Below, piece by piece: positions 15,315 to 24,155 of a stretch of 64,000 nucleotides of DNA. The DNA is from Nocardiopsis sinuspersici (GTDB taxonomy: Bacteria; Actinomycetota; Actinomycetes; Streptosporangiales; Streptosporangiaceae). Under the pieces are notes generated by a model. That model saw only the letters and a list, made by a program, of their open reading frames with translations, was not told the origin of the DNA and ran no database searches. Made by a program: the position numbers and the translations under genes. Position 1 is the first letter of the stretch, and every line of letters begins with the position of its first letter. Location: the NCBI GenBank assembly GCA_008638415.1, contig VWVT01000008.1, positions 248,001 through 312,000 on the forward strand, in the 5' to 3' direction.

Positions 15315-15920
15315 ATGGGAAGCTTCGTAGTGAAACTCACGCTCGATACTAACTGCATCATCGCTTTGGATGAGAATCGACAGCCGGTGGCTGGATCTCT
15401 ACGTCAGCTTCTTGCAGCACACTCGGTCGGGAACGTCCATCTGCGGCTGGTCGCCAGTAGCGCATCAGAATTTCAGCGTACGGGCGTCTACCTGACGAAC
15501 TTTGGTCAGTTTGAGCAGCGCTTGGCCAGGCTCGACTTAGACCATCTGGAGGTTCTACGGCCACCTGCGACCTTGGGTGTCGGCTATTTGGGCCAGATGG
15601 TGCTCATTGGAGACGACGACCTGATCCTGCTGGAACGCATCCACGCAGTGCTATTTCCTTCCCATCCGTTCGAGTTGCAATATGCTATCGACGATGCGCC
15701 GCTTGGTACGGCCCAGGACATCGTCGAGCGTAAGTGGCGCAACCGCCGCCTCGACGTCGAAGCCATGTGGTGTCATATCCACTACGAGGGTGATGTCTTC
15801 GTCACCACCGACGATAACTTCTTCAAGGAGACGAAGAAGCCCCAGCTTTTAGCTCTCGGTGCACGTTCTATCCTCACACCGCTGCAAGCTGAAAAGCATG
15901 TCGAGCAGCGCCGTGCCTGA
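15315..15920 (+). CDS. PIN-like domain protein
   Basis: A 201-residue protein that begins with VKLTLDTNCIIALDE, the first strand and acidic residue (D11) of PIN-like nucleases. It ends with FVTTDDNFFKETKK, the strand with later active-site acidic residues, and a conserved-looking LGARSILTP. PIN domains are Mg2+-dependent RNases. The start may be ATG 15315 or GTG 15330. It follows the NTPase gene after 152 bp on the same strand and shares its lower GC, so it is likely part of the same defence module, not a free toxin: no antitoxin gene is adjacent. Confidence 0.7.
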   Translation: MGSFVVKLTLDTNCIIALDENRQPVAGSLRQLLAAHSVGNVHLRLVASSASEFQRTGVYLTNFGQFEQRLARLDLDHLEVLRPPATLGVGYLGQMVLIGDDDLILLERIHAVLFPSHPFELQYAIDDAPLGTAQDIVERKWRNRRLDVEAMWCHIHYEGDVFVTTDDNFFKETKKPQLLALGARSILTPLQAEKHVEQRRA

Positions 15921-16045
15921 TAAAAGCCACAGGGTGGTGTGCCGGGATTGTCTCCCGTCACTCACCTGACGCACTCCTTCTCCGCGGCCCGCCTATGCCT
16001 GGTGGTCATGGGGCGGCGGAGTCGATCCGGCATAGCCTGAGACCC

Positions 16046-16939
16046 GTGGCCCACACCGAAGACTTCGCCCAACATGCCGCTCGTGCTGTCAGTGTTGCCG
16101 CTCGGGCCCTGGGTGTTCCCACTTCACGGCTTGACGGACTTCCCGAGCTCGTTCGGATGGGAGAACGAGCGGTGTTCCGTCTTGGCAGTGACGTGATCGC
16201 CCGTGTTGAGCGCTCCGCGGACAGGTGGGAGGAGGCCGACCGGGAGGTGCGGGCCGCCCGCTGGCTCGCCGAAAAGTCACTTCCGGTGACCCGTCCCCTT
16301 CCCGGGAAGCAACCCGTCTTGGCCGAGGACCTCGTCGTCACTTTGTGGGAGGCGGTCCAGGGCGAGTGGACCGTTCCCCGGGAACTGGGCCGGCTACTGC
16401 GCGCCCTGCACCACCTCACCCCGCCACCGTCGCTCGGCCTGCCCGCCCTGGGCCCCTTCCACCGCGTGGCTGAACGCATCGACACCGCCCCTGGACTCGA
16501 CACCGCCCAGCGCGACCTGCTCCGCACACACCACCAGGACCTCGCCGCCCGCTGGCCCACGGTCACACCTGTCCTCGGCACACACGTCATCCACGGCGAC
16601 GCCAACATCGGCAACGTCCTGGCCACCCCCCAAGGGGTCGTGCTCTTCGACCTAGACGGCATCTGCTGGGGCCCACCCGAATGGGACCTGGTCTTGACCG
16701 CCCTGTACCGGGACCTGGGCTGGCACAGCGACACCGAGTACGCCGACTTCTGCGACGTCTATGGGTTCGACGTCACCTCCTGGGACGGCTATCCCCTCTA
16801 CAAGCAGGTCAGGGAGTTGCGGATGACGACCTGGCCCGCTCAGAAGGGTGGGGAGAGCCCTGAGATCGATGCTGAGATCGCTCGGCGGATCGCCGACCTC
16901 GCCGACCCCCGGCGCCCTCGGAGCTGGAATCCCTACTGA
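16046..16939 (+). CDS. Phosphotransferase (APH family)
   Basis: About 297 residues from GTG 16046; an ATG at 15995 would add 17. The kinase-like fold is clear: VIARVERSADRWEEADREVR in the N-lobe, the catalytic loop HVIHGDANIGNVL (the HGDxxxxN motif, intact) and the metal-binding LFDLDGICWGPPEWDL. Substrate unknown. Its 3' end overlaps the convergent XRE regulator by 7 bp. APH-like kinases paired with this class of XRE regulator are frequent in actinobacteria. Confidence 0.8.
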   Translation: MAHTEDFAQHAARAVSVAARALGVPTSRLDGLPELVRMGERAVFRLGSDVIARVERSADRWEEADREVRAARWLAEKSLPVTRPLPGKQPVLAEDLVVTLWEAVQGEWTVPRELGRLLRALHHLTPPPSLGLPALGPFHRVAERIDTAPGLDTAQRDLLRTHHQDLAARWPTVTPVLGTHVIHGDANIGNVLATPQGVVLFDLDGICWGPPEWDLVLTALYRDLGWHSDTEYADFCDVYGFDVTSWDGYPLYKQVRELRMTTWPAQKGGESPEIDAEIARRIADLADPRRPRSWNPY

Positions 16940-18277
16940 CCCGTGGATCTCACGGTTCCCGTAGTCCGGGCCTGGTGGAGGAACCGGTCCGCTTCCGGCT
17001 GCCCCCGATAAGCGTGCACACTGTCGACGAACGTGTCCAGGTATCCCTCACACCTGGCCAAGGATGTCGCCTGTACCTGCGGCACCACCGCGGCACCTAC
17101 GTGACAGGCCTCCTCGACCTCGCCCTGCCCGAGTATCGCGGACGCCAGCACGAGCCGGGTGAAGACCCGGCTGCGCGCGTACTCCTGCCCGGAGGAGGCG
17201 GTCAGGCTTTGCTCGGCCGATCGTCGAGCGGCACGGGCTTCTCCCAGGTCATGATGGCAGTGGGCTACTTCATCGGCGTACTCCGCCTGGTCGAAGTACC
17301 CGATCCACGCCGGATCGGCATCAGGGTCACATCGGTTGAAGGCCTGCTCGGCGTGGCCCATCGCCCGAGAACACGCACCTTTGTCCCCCAGGGAAGCATG
17401 GGCACGCGCCTCCATCATCAGGAACTGCGCCCGCAGGGTCGCCGTTGCCCGCTCCCCGGCTCCGGTCAACGCCGCCCGCGCCAGGTCCCGCGCTTCGGCA
17501 TAGGAGCCCACGTAGTTGGCCTGGTGGCTCATCGCCGACAGCACACTCGCCCCCAACAGGCGGTCTTCGGCATGGTCCGCCAGGTCCAAGGCCTGCACGA
17601 AGTAGCGTCGGGCCGTCCCGTTGCGCTGGGCATCGTAGGACATCCACGCCAGCGAGAGCACGAACTCCGCAGACACCGCGAACACTGATCGCCCGATACT
17701 GCTCGGGTACGACCTGCGCAGCAGCGGAACCACCGTGCCGCTGAGGTACTGCGTGGCCGCTATCCGCGCATGATCACCGCCGAAGCGGTTGTCCAGGCTC
17801 GCGAACGCAGCCGCAGCAGCCCGGATAGCCGCTACGGGACCTTCCTCACCCCGAAGCTTCTCGGAAACGGACGGGGTGTGGGACACCAACCACGACAGTA
17901 CGGCCGAACTGATCACCGAATAGGGCGGTTGCGCTTCCACCCCGGGGACTTCCTCCAGATCCAGCCGGGTCACCCCCTCAAGGACCGACGCGGTCTGCTG
18001 CCCGGAGCCGTTCAACTCCAGGCCGAGTTCAGGCGGGAAGCGTTCCATCACCGGGCTAGGGATGTCGTACCCGCGAGTGAGACCCTCCAGCACCCGCTGG
18101 ACGGTCTCCCGCTTGCGCAACTCGCGCTGTCCGCTCAGGACCCGGGAGACCATGGCCTGCGACAGGTCAACCATCCGCGCGACGGCGTCCTGGGCCAAGT
18201 CCGTATGCCGCAACCAACAGAAGGCGGATCAGCGCGTTGACGTCCTGATCGGCCACAGCCCGCCGCACCTGAGGCAT
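16933..18277 (-). pseudogene. XRE-family regulator with N-terminal frameshift
   Basis: From 18213 down the frame encodes a 426-residue protein: HTH part LAQDAVARMVDLSQAMVSRV, then a helical TPR-like body. The family needs about 25 more residues at its start. These are present in a neighbouring frame from ATG 18277 (MPQVRRAVADQDVNALIRLL). Removing one base near 18213 would join LIRLLLV to RHTDLAQDAV and restore a normal regulator. Either the gene is broken, a sequencing error is present, or translation starts at 18213 without the first HTH helix. Confidence 0.65.
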
Positions 18278-18666
18278 GCGCCAAAAACGCGCAGGGACGC
18301 AAGAGCAGTCGTCGCTACGCAGGCGGCCACAATTTCCGCAGAGCACGGGTGCCTTCCATCGGAGACCTCGGGGCGGTCGGGTGGCACAGAAGACTACGCG
18401 GACCGCATACCGACCGGCCATGACCGGCTTGTCATAACCACCATGCCCGCACAGTCATGGGGTTGTCAGCGTTTTCTCTCAACAGTGGCCCCCTGACCCC
18501 AGCGAAAACGACTGAGACCGGACCGGCCGTTGCGCGAAGTGCTCATCGGACACTTCCCGGGCCTCCACACAGCACCCAGCCCCATGCTCACTGCGGTTTC
18601 CCGCCACCTTCGAAGACCGAGCTGAGAACAGCGGCGTGGCGAGGAGACGACCAGGGCGGGCCGGTC

Positions 18667-19563
18667 GTGTATGCCCCGCGCGGGTCGAGTGAGTTCGGTC
18701 CGTTGCTGCCACCACCCCGCGCCGATGACCCGGTGGGGCACGGGTACACGGCTTTCCAGGTGGTGCGGTTGGCGGTGTGGGCGGCGCGGGAGTGCCGGTG
18801 GGTGGACGCCATGGACCCGGTGCACCGCGCGGAGACCGCGTGGGAGGCCATCGCCGAACACCTCCAACTCGCCCACGAGCGCCCGGAGGAGACGGAGCTG
18901 ATCGCCCTCGGGTGGAAGGCGATGAAGGCCCAGCATTACCAGGACCTCAAAGTCCGCGGCCTGGGCGGCAAGGACAAGGCCCTGCTGACGCGGGCGTTCG
19001 TGCGGTACTGGACCAGCGCCTCGGCACCCGCCCACTCCCACGAGGACCACATCGTCGACCGCCTCGCCCTGGCGCAGATCTGGACCGCACTGAAACCCGC
19101 CCACCGCCAGGTGCTCACCGCCCTGGCCGAACACGAGGATCGACGCAGTGCCGAACGTTCCCTGAACATGGACCCCGCCGCTTTCACCCGCACGTTGGGG
19201 CGAGCTCGCCGTGCCTTCCTGGCGCTGTGGCACGAGGGGGAGGCCCCGTCCCTGCTGTGGGGCTACGACCGGACCGGGGCGCGGCACCAGAACGTGATGT
19301 ACCTGGTCCGGCTGCGCAAACGCCGCACCCTACAACGCAAGGCCGAGGGGCATGTGCGCCGCTACGGGCACCGCCCGCCCCGGGACCTGGGGGTTCCCGA
19401 CGCCGAGCTGCTGGCCCGGCACGAGGCCGGGGAGAGCTACGCGGCGTTGGCCGCGTGCTTCGGGGTCAGCCGCGCACTGATCGCCTCCCGGGTGGCCAGG
19501 ACCCGGGCCCGGACGCCGACAGGCGCTGGCGGTTCCGGGATTGGGCTGCGAGGCCCGGGCTGA
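18667..19563 (+). CDS. Sigma-factor-like HTH protein of the mobile element
   Basis: About 298 residues from GTG 18667; the open frame extends further upstream but the extra part is proline/serine-rich and lacks coding character. The protein has a helical core (HGYTAFQVVRLAVWAARECR), an HTH-like middle (LALAQIWTALKPAHRQVLTA, resembling sigma region 4) and a second C-terminal HTH in AGESYAALAACFGVSRALIA. It probably binds DNA and may control element functions. The exact start is uncertain. Confidence 0.55.
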   Translation: MYAPRGSSEFGPLLPPPRADDPVGHGYTAFQVVRLAVWAARECRWVDAMDPVHRAETAWEAIAEHLQLAHERPEETELIALGWKAMKAQHYQDLKVRGLGGKDKALLTRAFVRYWTSASAPAHSHEDHIVDRLALAQIWTALKPAHRQVLTALAEHEDRRSAERSLNMDPAAFTRTLGRARRAFLALWHEGEAPSLLWGYDRTGARHQNVMYLVRLRKRRTLQRKAEGHVRRYGHRPPRDLGVPDAELLARHEAGESYAALAACFGVSRALIASRVARTRARTPTGAGGSGIGLRGPG

Positions 19564-19789
19564 CGGCGACCCGTGTATGTGCGGGATTTGGGTCGGGGGT
19601 TGAACCACCTCGCGAGGCAGAGCGACCATCGACCAGCCCGCTGCAGGACGCACGTACCCGGCGGGTGTGGGAAGCCGTGTGCCGGGCGCGTCCGGGCGGG
19701 AAGCGCAGCCCCGGGCGGTAGACGCCGCCGGGGCCAATGACACTCACCCGGCCTGCACGAACACGCTGAACAACCAACAGAAGACAGGT

Positions 19790-19823
19790 GCCCCGACCGG
19801 TGCTGGAACACCGGACCGGGGCG
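19790..19823. promoter_or_regulatory. Hairpin upstream of the 19856 gene
   Basis: GCCCCGACCGGTG and CACCGGACCGGGGC pair with one mismatch around a 6-base loop (about 19791-19822). It ends some 20 bases before a strong AGGAGG site (19845-19850). It could be a terminator for the preceding gene or a 5' leader structure; no U-run follows. Confidence 0.4.
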
Positions 19824-19855
19824 CGATCACCACCTGATAGCTCCAGGAGGAGACC

Positions 19856-20368
19856 GTGCACGATCCTACAGTTGGCCGTCACCGGCGGCCGTGTCACAGC
19901 ATGGCCGGGCGCGTGTGGGCGCTGACCGCCGCGCTGCTGGCCGCCGCTCTGGCTGCACTTTTCAGCCCTCGATCGGATGGAATTCCCCGCCGGGTCCCGC
20001 GCGCACTGCCCACCGCACCCCCGACCACCACCGCCGCCAAGTGGGGCGACCTGTTCGCCGACCGTCCCGGCTTCCCTGATCTGGAGGTTTGGATGACTGG
20101 AGCCTCGACCGCCTCGGCGCGCTGGGGGCAGGCCTACCGCGACCACTCCGCCTTGTTCGAGTCAGAGGATCGGGTGGACACTGACCCTGACTTGATCGCC
20201 GGAGCATTGGTGCGCCCCTACCTCGACCTCGCAGCCATTCCTCACCCCCGCCCGGCCGAACCGGAGGATTACCCGGCCACACCTCCGAGCGTGGAGCCAG
20301 AGCCGGTGGAGGAGGAGTTCGCCGAGCTAACCGACCGCATCCGCATCTATTTGGCGCTGCGGGGCTGA
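19856..20368 (+). CDS. Membrane-anchored hypothetical protein
   Basis: A 170-residue protein from GTG 19856, with AGGAGG five bases upstream. A single N-terminal membrane segment (VWALTAALLAAALAALF, aa 19-35) is followed by a proline/threonine-rich linker and an acidic extracytoplasmic region ending EEEFAELTDRIRIYLALRG. No lipobox. No family recognised. It is followed directly by a strong terminator, so it ends a transcription unit of the element. Confidence 0.55.
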   Translation: MHDPTVGRHRRPCHSMAGRVWALTAALLAAALAALFSPRSDGIPRRVPRALPTAPPTTTAAKWGDLFADRPGFPDLEVWMTGASTASARWGQAYRDHSALFESEDRVDTDPDLIAGALVRPYLDLAAIPHPRPAEPEDYPATPPSVEPEPVEEEFAELTDRIRIYLALRG

Positions 20369-20384
20369 GGAAACCGCGAGCAGT

Positions 20385-20427
20385 CCGGGGCGTCTTCTCC
20401 TGCGGGAGGAGACGCCCCGGCGTTTTT
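20385..20427 (+). terminator. Rho-independent terminator
   Basis: A 16-bp stem (CCGGGGCGTCTTCTCC pairing with GGAGGAGACGCCCCGG, one G-U pair) with a 4-base loop is followed by CGTTTTT. It lies 17 bases after the stop of the gene ending at 20368. Confidence 0.85.
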
Positions 20428-20701
20428 CTGCGCCCCCGAGGCCGCCGTGTATTTCTCGATCAATGGCTGCGAAGAAAACACCCGAGATGGGATTCCAGCC
20501 AATCGACGCGCTCGGTCGACTTCCAGGCGTGCCGGTTATGTGGCTTTTGCGGGGTGGGCCTGTGACTCCGCCGGAGACTCCGCCTGTGACTGGGCCCAAC
20601 GGGGTCCCTGTGACTCCGCCTGTGCGTGGGCCCATTAGAGCGGCCCACCCCATCCGCGTTATCAGTGCAGGTCAAAACCGCTCCGGGTAGGCCTTTCGCA
20701 A

Positions 20702-20743
20702 CCCAGACACATACCCAAGTGGGTAGTTCCTCTTCACGTAGGG
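20702..20743. repeat. 40-bp dispersed repeat with palindromic core, copy 1
   Basis: Begins CCCAGACACATACCCAAGTG and contains the palindrome TACCCAAGTGGGTA, then TAGTTCCTCTTCACGTAGGG. It is highly similar to 21393-21432, 691 bp downstream in the same orientation. Confidence 0.7.
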
Positions 20744-21280
20744 CGGGGCCGCCCCGGGGCTGGCGGGCCTCGGCCCGCCAGCCCGGCGATGCCCTGCCGT
20801 GCGGTCGTCTCCTCCTCCTGCTGCTCTCCCCAGCGCTTCGCATTCCCTTTCTCTGGTCTCTTGGAAAGACATTCTCGGAAACGCTGGAAAACAACCCGGT
20901 TCGGGGTGCTCGCGTGCCAGAGCGAGGTGATCGATGCACACACGAGGCGATCTGCCGGCCGCCACCTCGTTCGCGAGCCCGGGTGCTGCTCCTGGCGGAC
21001 GGGGGCGTGCTGCGCGAGGGCTTCTCGCTCGATGTCTCATCGCAGACGCGGGGTGGTGGGTGGTTTCCTTCACGAAGGCCTGCGCCACCTTCTTTTCTGT
21101 CGCTCCTGGAGTGTGCTCATCCAAGGTCGGTGCGGTCCGGTTCCGGTGGGTGGGGCGGGCTCGACCTGCGGGCGGCGGAGCGGTGGCTGTCCGGTCTGGA
21201 GTGGACACCGCAGCGCCTTGTGCCGTCGTCCTTCTTCGGGGTGGTTCTGAGGGTGGACCCCCGAGTGAGAGCGACGTGAG

Positions 21281-21326
21281 AAGGGGTCCAACGGGTGGTC
21301 CGGCAAGGGGTCCAACGGGTGGTCCG
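21281..21326. repeat. Tandem 22-bp direct repeat
   Basis: Two identical 22-bp units (AAGGGGTCCAACGGGTGGTC plus CG) start at 21281 and 21305, separated by two bases. Related GGGCCCAACGGGGTCC sequence occurs near 20596. These may be iterons or protein-binding repeats of the element. Confidence 0.6.
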
Positions 21327-21392
21327 CGCTCCTGGATCCCCCTTCGCTGCCATTCTTGCAGGTCAGGTGCTACTCAGATGGTCCAACGCCTG

Positions 21393-21432
21393 CCCAGACT
21401 CATACCCGGTGGGTAGTTCTCTTCACGTGGGG
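21393..21432. repeat. 40-bp dispersed repeat with palindromic core, copy 2
   Basis: Begins CCCAGACTCATACCCGGTGG. The core palindrome here is TACCCGGTGGGTA, one base shorter than in copy 1. The conserved flanks, CCCAGAC on the left and TAGTTC..TCTTCACGT on the right, exceed what chance would give and suggest a shared promoter or binding site. Confidence 0.7.
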
Positions 21433-22244
21433 GGCGGGCGACGCCCCCGCAGGGCGGGAGGCACCGCCCGCCCAGCGGCCTCCCGGAAACCCCTTCCTGC
21501 CACTTTCGCTGCACCCCGCCCCCCTTCATTTCTGCTTTTCCTTTCTCTGTTCACCTGTATCGACATGGGTAGCGGAGCGGTGCTGGGGCGTGGCAGTTCG
21601 GGCGTGGAGATCGTCCGGCGTCGCGTGGTGGACGCCCCGGCATCGGTACCGACTCGTGAGGGCTTCGAGAGTGGAAGGGGCGGCGCGGGAAGGAGCGGGA
21701 CCAGCCTGGCCTGGGCAGATCGCTGGGCGGGTGTCGCATCGGCTGCGGGGACGTCTTCATAGGGGTTCATCGGGGCGAGACGACGACACAGGGAAGAGGC
21801 CCACCGGTGGCGACACCCATCCACCTCCACCTGGCCCCACAACCTGGGCCAACGAACGGCCACTGGGAGCGGGGAAGTCCGGGGCCCTGCGCGGGGTCGC
21901 CGCTGTCGCCGTGCCCGGGGTCCTCGGGGCCACCAGCGCCCCGACGTCGCCCCACTGGCCGTGTCCGACCCATCGCCCCAGCACGCGTCGCCCGGGGCGG
22001 TCGGGCCGTTTGACGGCCCCGAATCGGTCGGCCCAGGTTCCCGTGCTGGATGGGCTCATGGCGGGCCCAGGCCGAATCCCTACCAAGCGGACACAGGGGC
22101 GAGGTTCTCCGCCCATCGGACGGGCAATCCGTCGAATCTGCTTGACCACCTCGGCGAGGTCGAGCGTGGATGCGTGGTGCCCCGTCGTCGGCGGGGTCGC
22201 GTGCCGTGTTCGCGCAGTTCAGAGGCGGTGAGGAGGTGGTTGTG

Positions 22245-22526
22245 GTGAAGCGGGAAACTCCGGTGATGCTGGCCGAGGTCGCCTCGCTGCCGGTGGTGTT
22301 GGGCCCAGTCCAGGCGGGGCGGATGCTCGGTCTGGGACGCACCACCGTCTACCGGTTGCTCCGCGAGGAGGCCTTCCCGGTCCCGGTCCGGAGAGTGGGG
22401 AAGGCGTGGGTGGTTCCGACCGCCGGGGTGTTGTCTTACCTCGGCTTGGAGATTCCAACGACCTCGACCGTCACCACTGGCAGGTGCGGGTGCAGTGCGC
22501 GTACGAACACCACGGAAGAGGGGTGA
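22245..22526 (+). CDS. Excisionase-like HTH protein
   Basis: A 93-residue protein with GTG 22245, eight bases after AGGAGG (22231-22236). Its centre is a MerR/excisionase-type winged HTH: PVQAGRMLGLGRTTVYRLLR followed by the wing FPVPVRRVGKAWVVPTAGVL. Such proteins bend the att site and direct tyrosine integrases toward excision. The integrase gene follows after 8 bp, the usual xis-int order. Confidence 0.8.
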   Translation: MKRETPVMLAEVASLPVVLGPVQAGRMLGLGRTTVYRLLREEAFPVPVRRVGKAWVVPTAGVLSYLGLEIPTTSTVTTGRCGCSARTNTTEEG

Positions 22527-22534
22527 GCGACCGT

Positions 22535-24010
22535 ATGAACGCATACGAGGGGTCGGTGTTCAAGCGGTGCGGGTGCCGGAGCGAGAACGGTGGTCGGGCG
22601 CTGGGGGTGAAGTGTCCGCGGTTGCGTCGGGAGGATGGGGCGTGGAACCCGAGGCACGGGAACTGGTGGTTCCAGCTCGAACTCCTGCGCACCGACCAGG
22701 GCAAGCGCCGCCAGGCCCGAAAGGGCGGCTTGGCCTCGCAGGAGGAGGCCAGGCGGCAGCTCGACCATGTGAAGGCGCTGCTGGCCCTAGCCGAGGGCGA
22801 GCAGGATCTTGAAGTCCAGGTCGCGGACCTGATCCAGGCCGCTCTCAAGGGCCGTCGTCCTCTGCCGGAGGTGGAGGAGGTGCGCAAGCGGATCGGCGCC
22901 GGGGTGGATGTCCGGCGGGAGCCGCCGCTGGTGGGGGTGTGGTTGCGCCAGTGGTTGGACGGCAAGCCCGACCTGGCGGAGGGTACCCGGGCCTCCTATG
23001 ACGGGCACATCCGCAAATACCTCATCCCGCACCTGGGCAAGGTCCGGGTGGATCGGTTGCAGGCCCGTCATGTGGAGGTGATGTTCGCGGCGGTGGAGGA
23101 GGCCAATGTGCACATCCTGGAGTGCCGCGACTCCGAGGACCCGGAGGTACGGAGGTCGGTGCGGGGGCGTCGGGTGATCTCGCTGTCGACCAAGCACCGG
23201 ATCCAGGCCACGCTGCGCAGCGCACTGTCGGACGCGGTCCGCTCCCCGGACCTGCCCATCACGGTGAACATCGCCTCGCACGTGCGCCTGCCCTCCTGTC
23301 CCCGCAAACGGCCCCTGGTATGGACCGCTGACCGGGTGCGCCAGTGGGAGAAAGACGGGACCGTACCCGGCGAGGTGATGGTCTGGACCCCCAAGCAGAC
23401 CCGTACCTTCCTGACCCACGCGAGGAGGCACACGTGGTTGTTCCCGATGTTCCACCTCATCGCCGTCAAGGGGCTACGCCGGGGTGAGGCGGTGGGGTTG
23501 CCGTGGGCGAACACGCGGCTGGTGGACGGGCAGATCGACATCCGAGTCCAGGTCGTCCAGCTCGCGTGGGAGACGATCACTTCCACGCCGAAGAGCGCGG
23601 CGGGCCAGCGCACCATCACTCTGGACGCCGACACCGTCAAGATTCTCCGCGGTTGGAAGAGGTTCCAGAACGAAGCCCGACTCCAAGCGGGTAAGAACTG
23701 GCAGGTGACGGGGCCGGTGTTCACCCGCCAGGACGGCTCGGGCTGGCATCCGGGGCAGGTCAGTGACTGGTTCTGCCGCATCGCCAAGGCCGCCGGGCTC
23801 CCGCCGATCACGCTGCACGGGCTCCGCCACGGGGCTGCTTCCCTGGCGTTGGCGGCGGGTACGGACGTGAAGGTGGTGTCCTCCGAGCTGGGCCACGCGA
23901 CCACGCACTTCACCCAGGACACCTACCAGTCGGTGTACCCCGACGTCGCCAAGGCCGCCGCTGAGGCGATTGCCGCGCTGCTGCGCGGGGAACCGGTGTC
24001 GGCCGGGTAG
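22535..24010 (+). CDS. int: Site-specific tyrosine integrase
   Basis: A 491-residue phage-type integrase. The arm-binding N-terminus is arginine-rich, the SAM-like core-binding domain spans about aa 145-215 (VGVWLRQWLDGKPDLAEGTR), and the catalytic domain carries R in VKGLRRGEAVGLPW, HGLRHG, LGHATTHFTQDTY and the nucleophile Y in TYQSV. It catalyses integration and excision between attP and a tRNA gene. ATG 22535 was chosen as it follows xis closely and starts before MNAYEGSVFKRCGC. The att-like tRNA sequence lies 82 bp downstream of the stop. Confidence 0.92.
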   Translation: MNAYEGSVFKRCGCRSENGGRALGVKCPRLRREDGAWNPRHGNWWFQLELLRTDQGKRRQARKGGLASQEEARRQLDHVKALLALAEGEQDLEVQVADLIQAALKGRRPLPEVEEVRKRIGAGVDVRREPPLVGVWLRQWLDGKPDLAEGTRASYDGHIRKYLIPHLGKVRVDRLQARHVEVMFAAVEEANVHILECRDSEDPEVRRSVRGRRVISLSTKHRIQATLRSALSDAVRSPDLPITVNIASHVRLPSCPRKRPLVWTADRVRQWEKDGTVPGEVMVWTPKQTRTFLTHARRHTWLFPMFHLIAVKGLRRGEAVGLPWANTRLVDGQIDIRVQVVQLAWETITSTPKSAAGQRTITLDADTVKILRGWKRFQNEARLQAGKNWQVTGPVFTRQDGSGWHPGQVSDWFCRIAKAAGLPPITLHGLRHGAASLALAAGTDVKVVSSELGHATTHFTQDTYQSVYPDVAKAAAEAIAALLRGEPVSAG

Positions 24011-24019
24011 CGGGACGGG

Positions 24020-24037
24020 GGAGCACACCAGGAGCAC
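24020..24037. repeat. GGAGCAC direct repeat pair (putative integrase arm site)
   Basis: GGAGCAC at 24020 and 24031, 11 bp apart, lies between the integrase stop and the att-like core. It matches the pairs at 8343 and 8591 in sequence and spacing. Confidence 0.5.
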
Positions 24038-24091
24038 ATATGGCCCTGGAACGCGGCGAGAACCTCTTGCGAGGTCCTCGCGCGCCCCATC

Positions 24092-24155
24092 TGACCTGGG
24101 ATTTTGTGGCGCACCCGGCAGGATTAAAACCTGCGGCCATCGGATTAGAAGTCCG
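24092..24155 (-). other. att-like site: degenerate tRNA-Arg(UCU)
   Basis: The minus strand carries the tRNA anticodon arm (loop CTTCTAA, anticodon UCU), variable region, a T arm whose loop is mutated to TTTTAAT, and the acceptor strand ending GCCA. It matches 8414-8477 at 59 of 64 positions. The 5' half (24156-24190 on the minus strand) only weakly recalls a tRNA, so the gene looks dead. Because the integrase gene lies inside, this is the right boundary of the element. Confidence 0.7.

Larger units (their letters stand above)
20428..22244. other. 1.8-kb region of the element without a convincing gene, repeat-rich
   Basis: No open frame here has a family match, a good ribosome-binding site and sustained coding character together. 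The region instead holds degenerate 12-mers related to TGTGACTCCGCC (about 20563-20625), a tandem 22-bp repeat (21281-21326) and two copies of a 40-bp element (20702, 21393). In integrative elements this position, next to xis/int, often holds replication or transfer loci. No replication initiator or TraB/FtsK-like translocase is visible. Confidence 0.5.

Noticed and set aside
20463..20690. 75-codon open frame MAAKKTPEMGFQPIDALGRL with a PVTPP-rich middle
   Set aside because: No ribosome-binding site, and its repeat section reflects DNA 12-mers; kept as part of the repeat-rich region.
20563..21326. CRISPR array
   Set aside because: Repeats are few, differ in length and sequence, lack unique spacers of constant size, and no cas gene is present.
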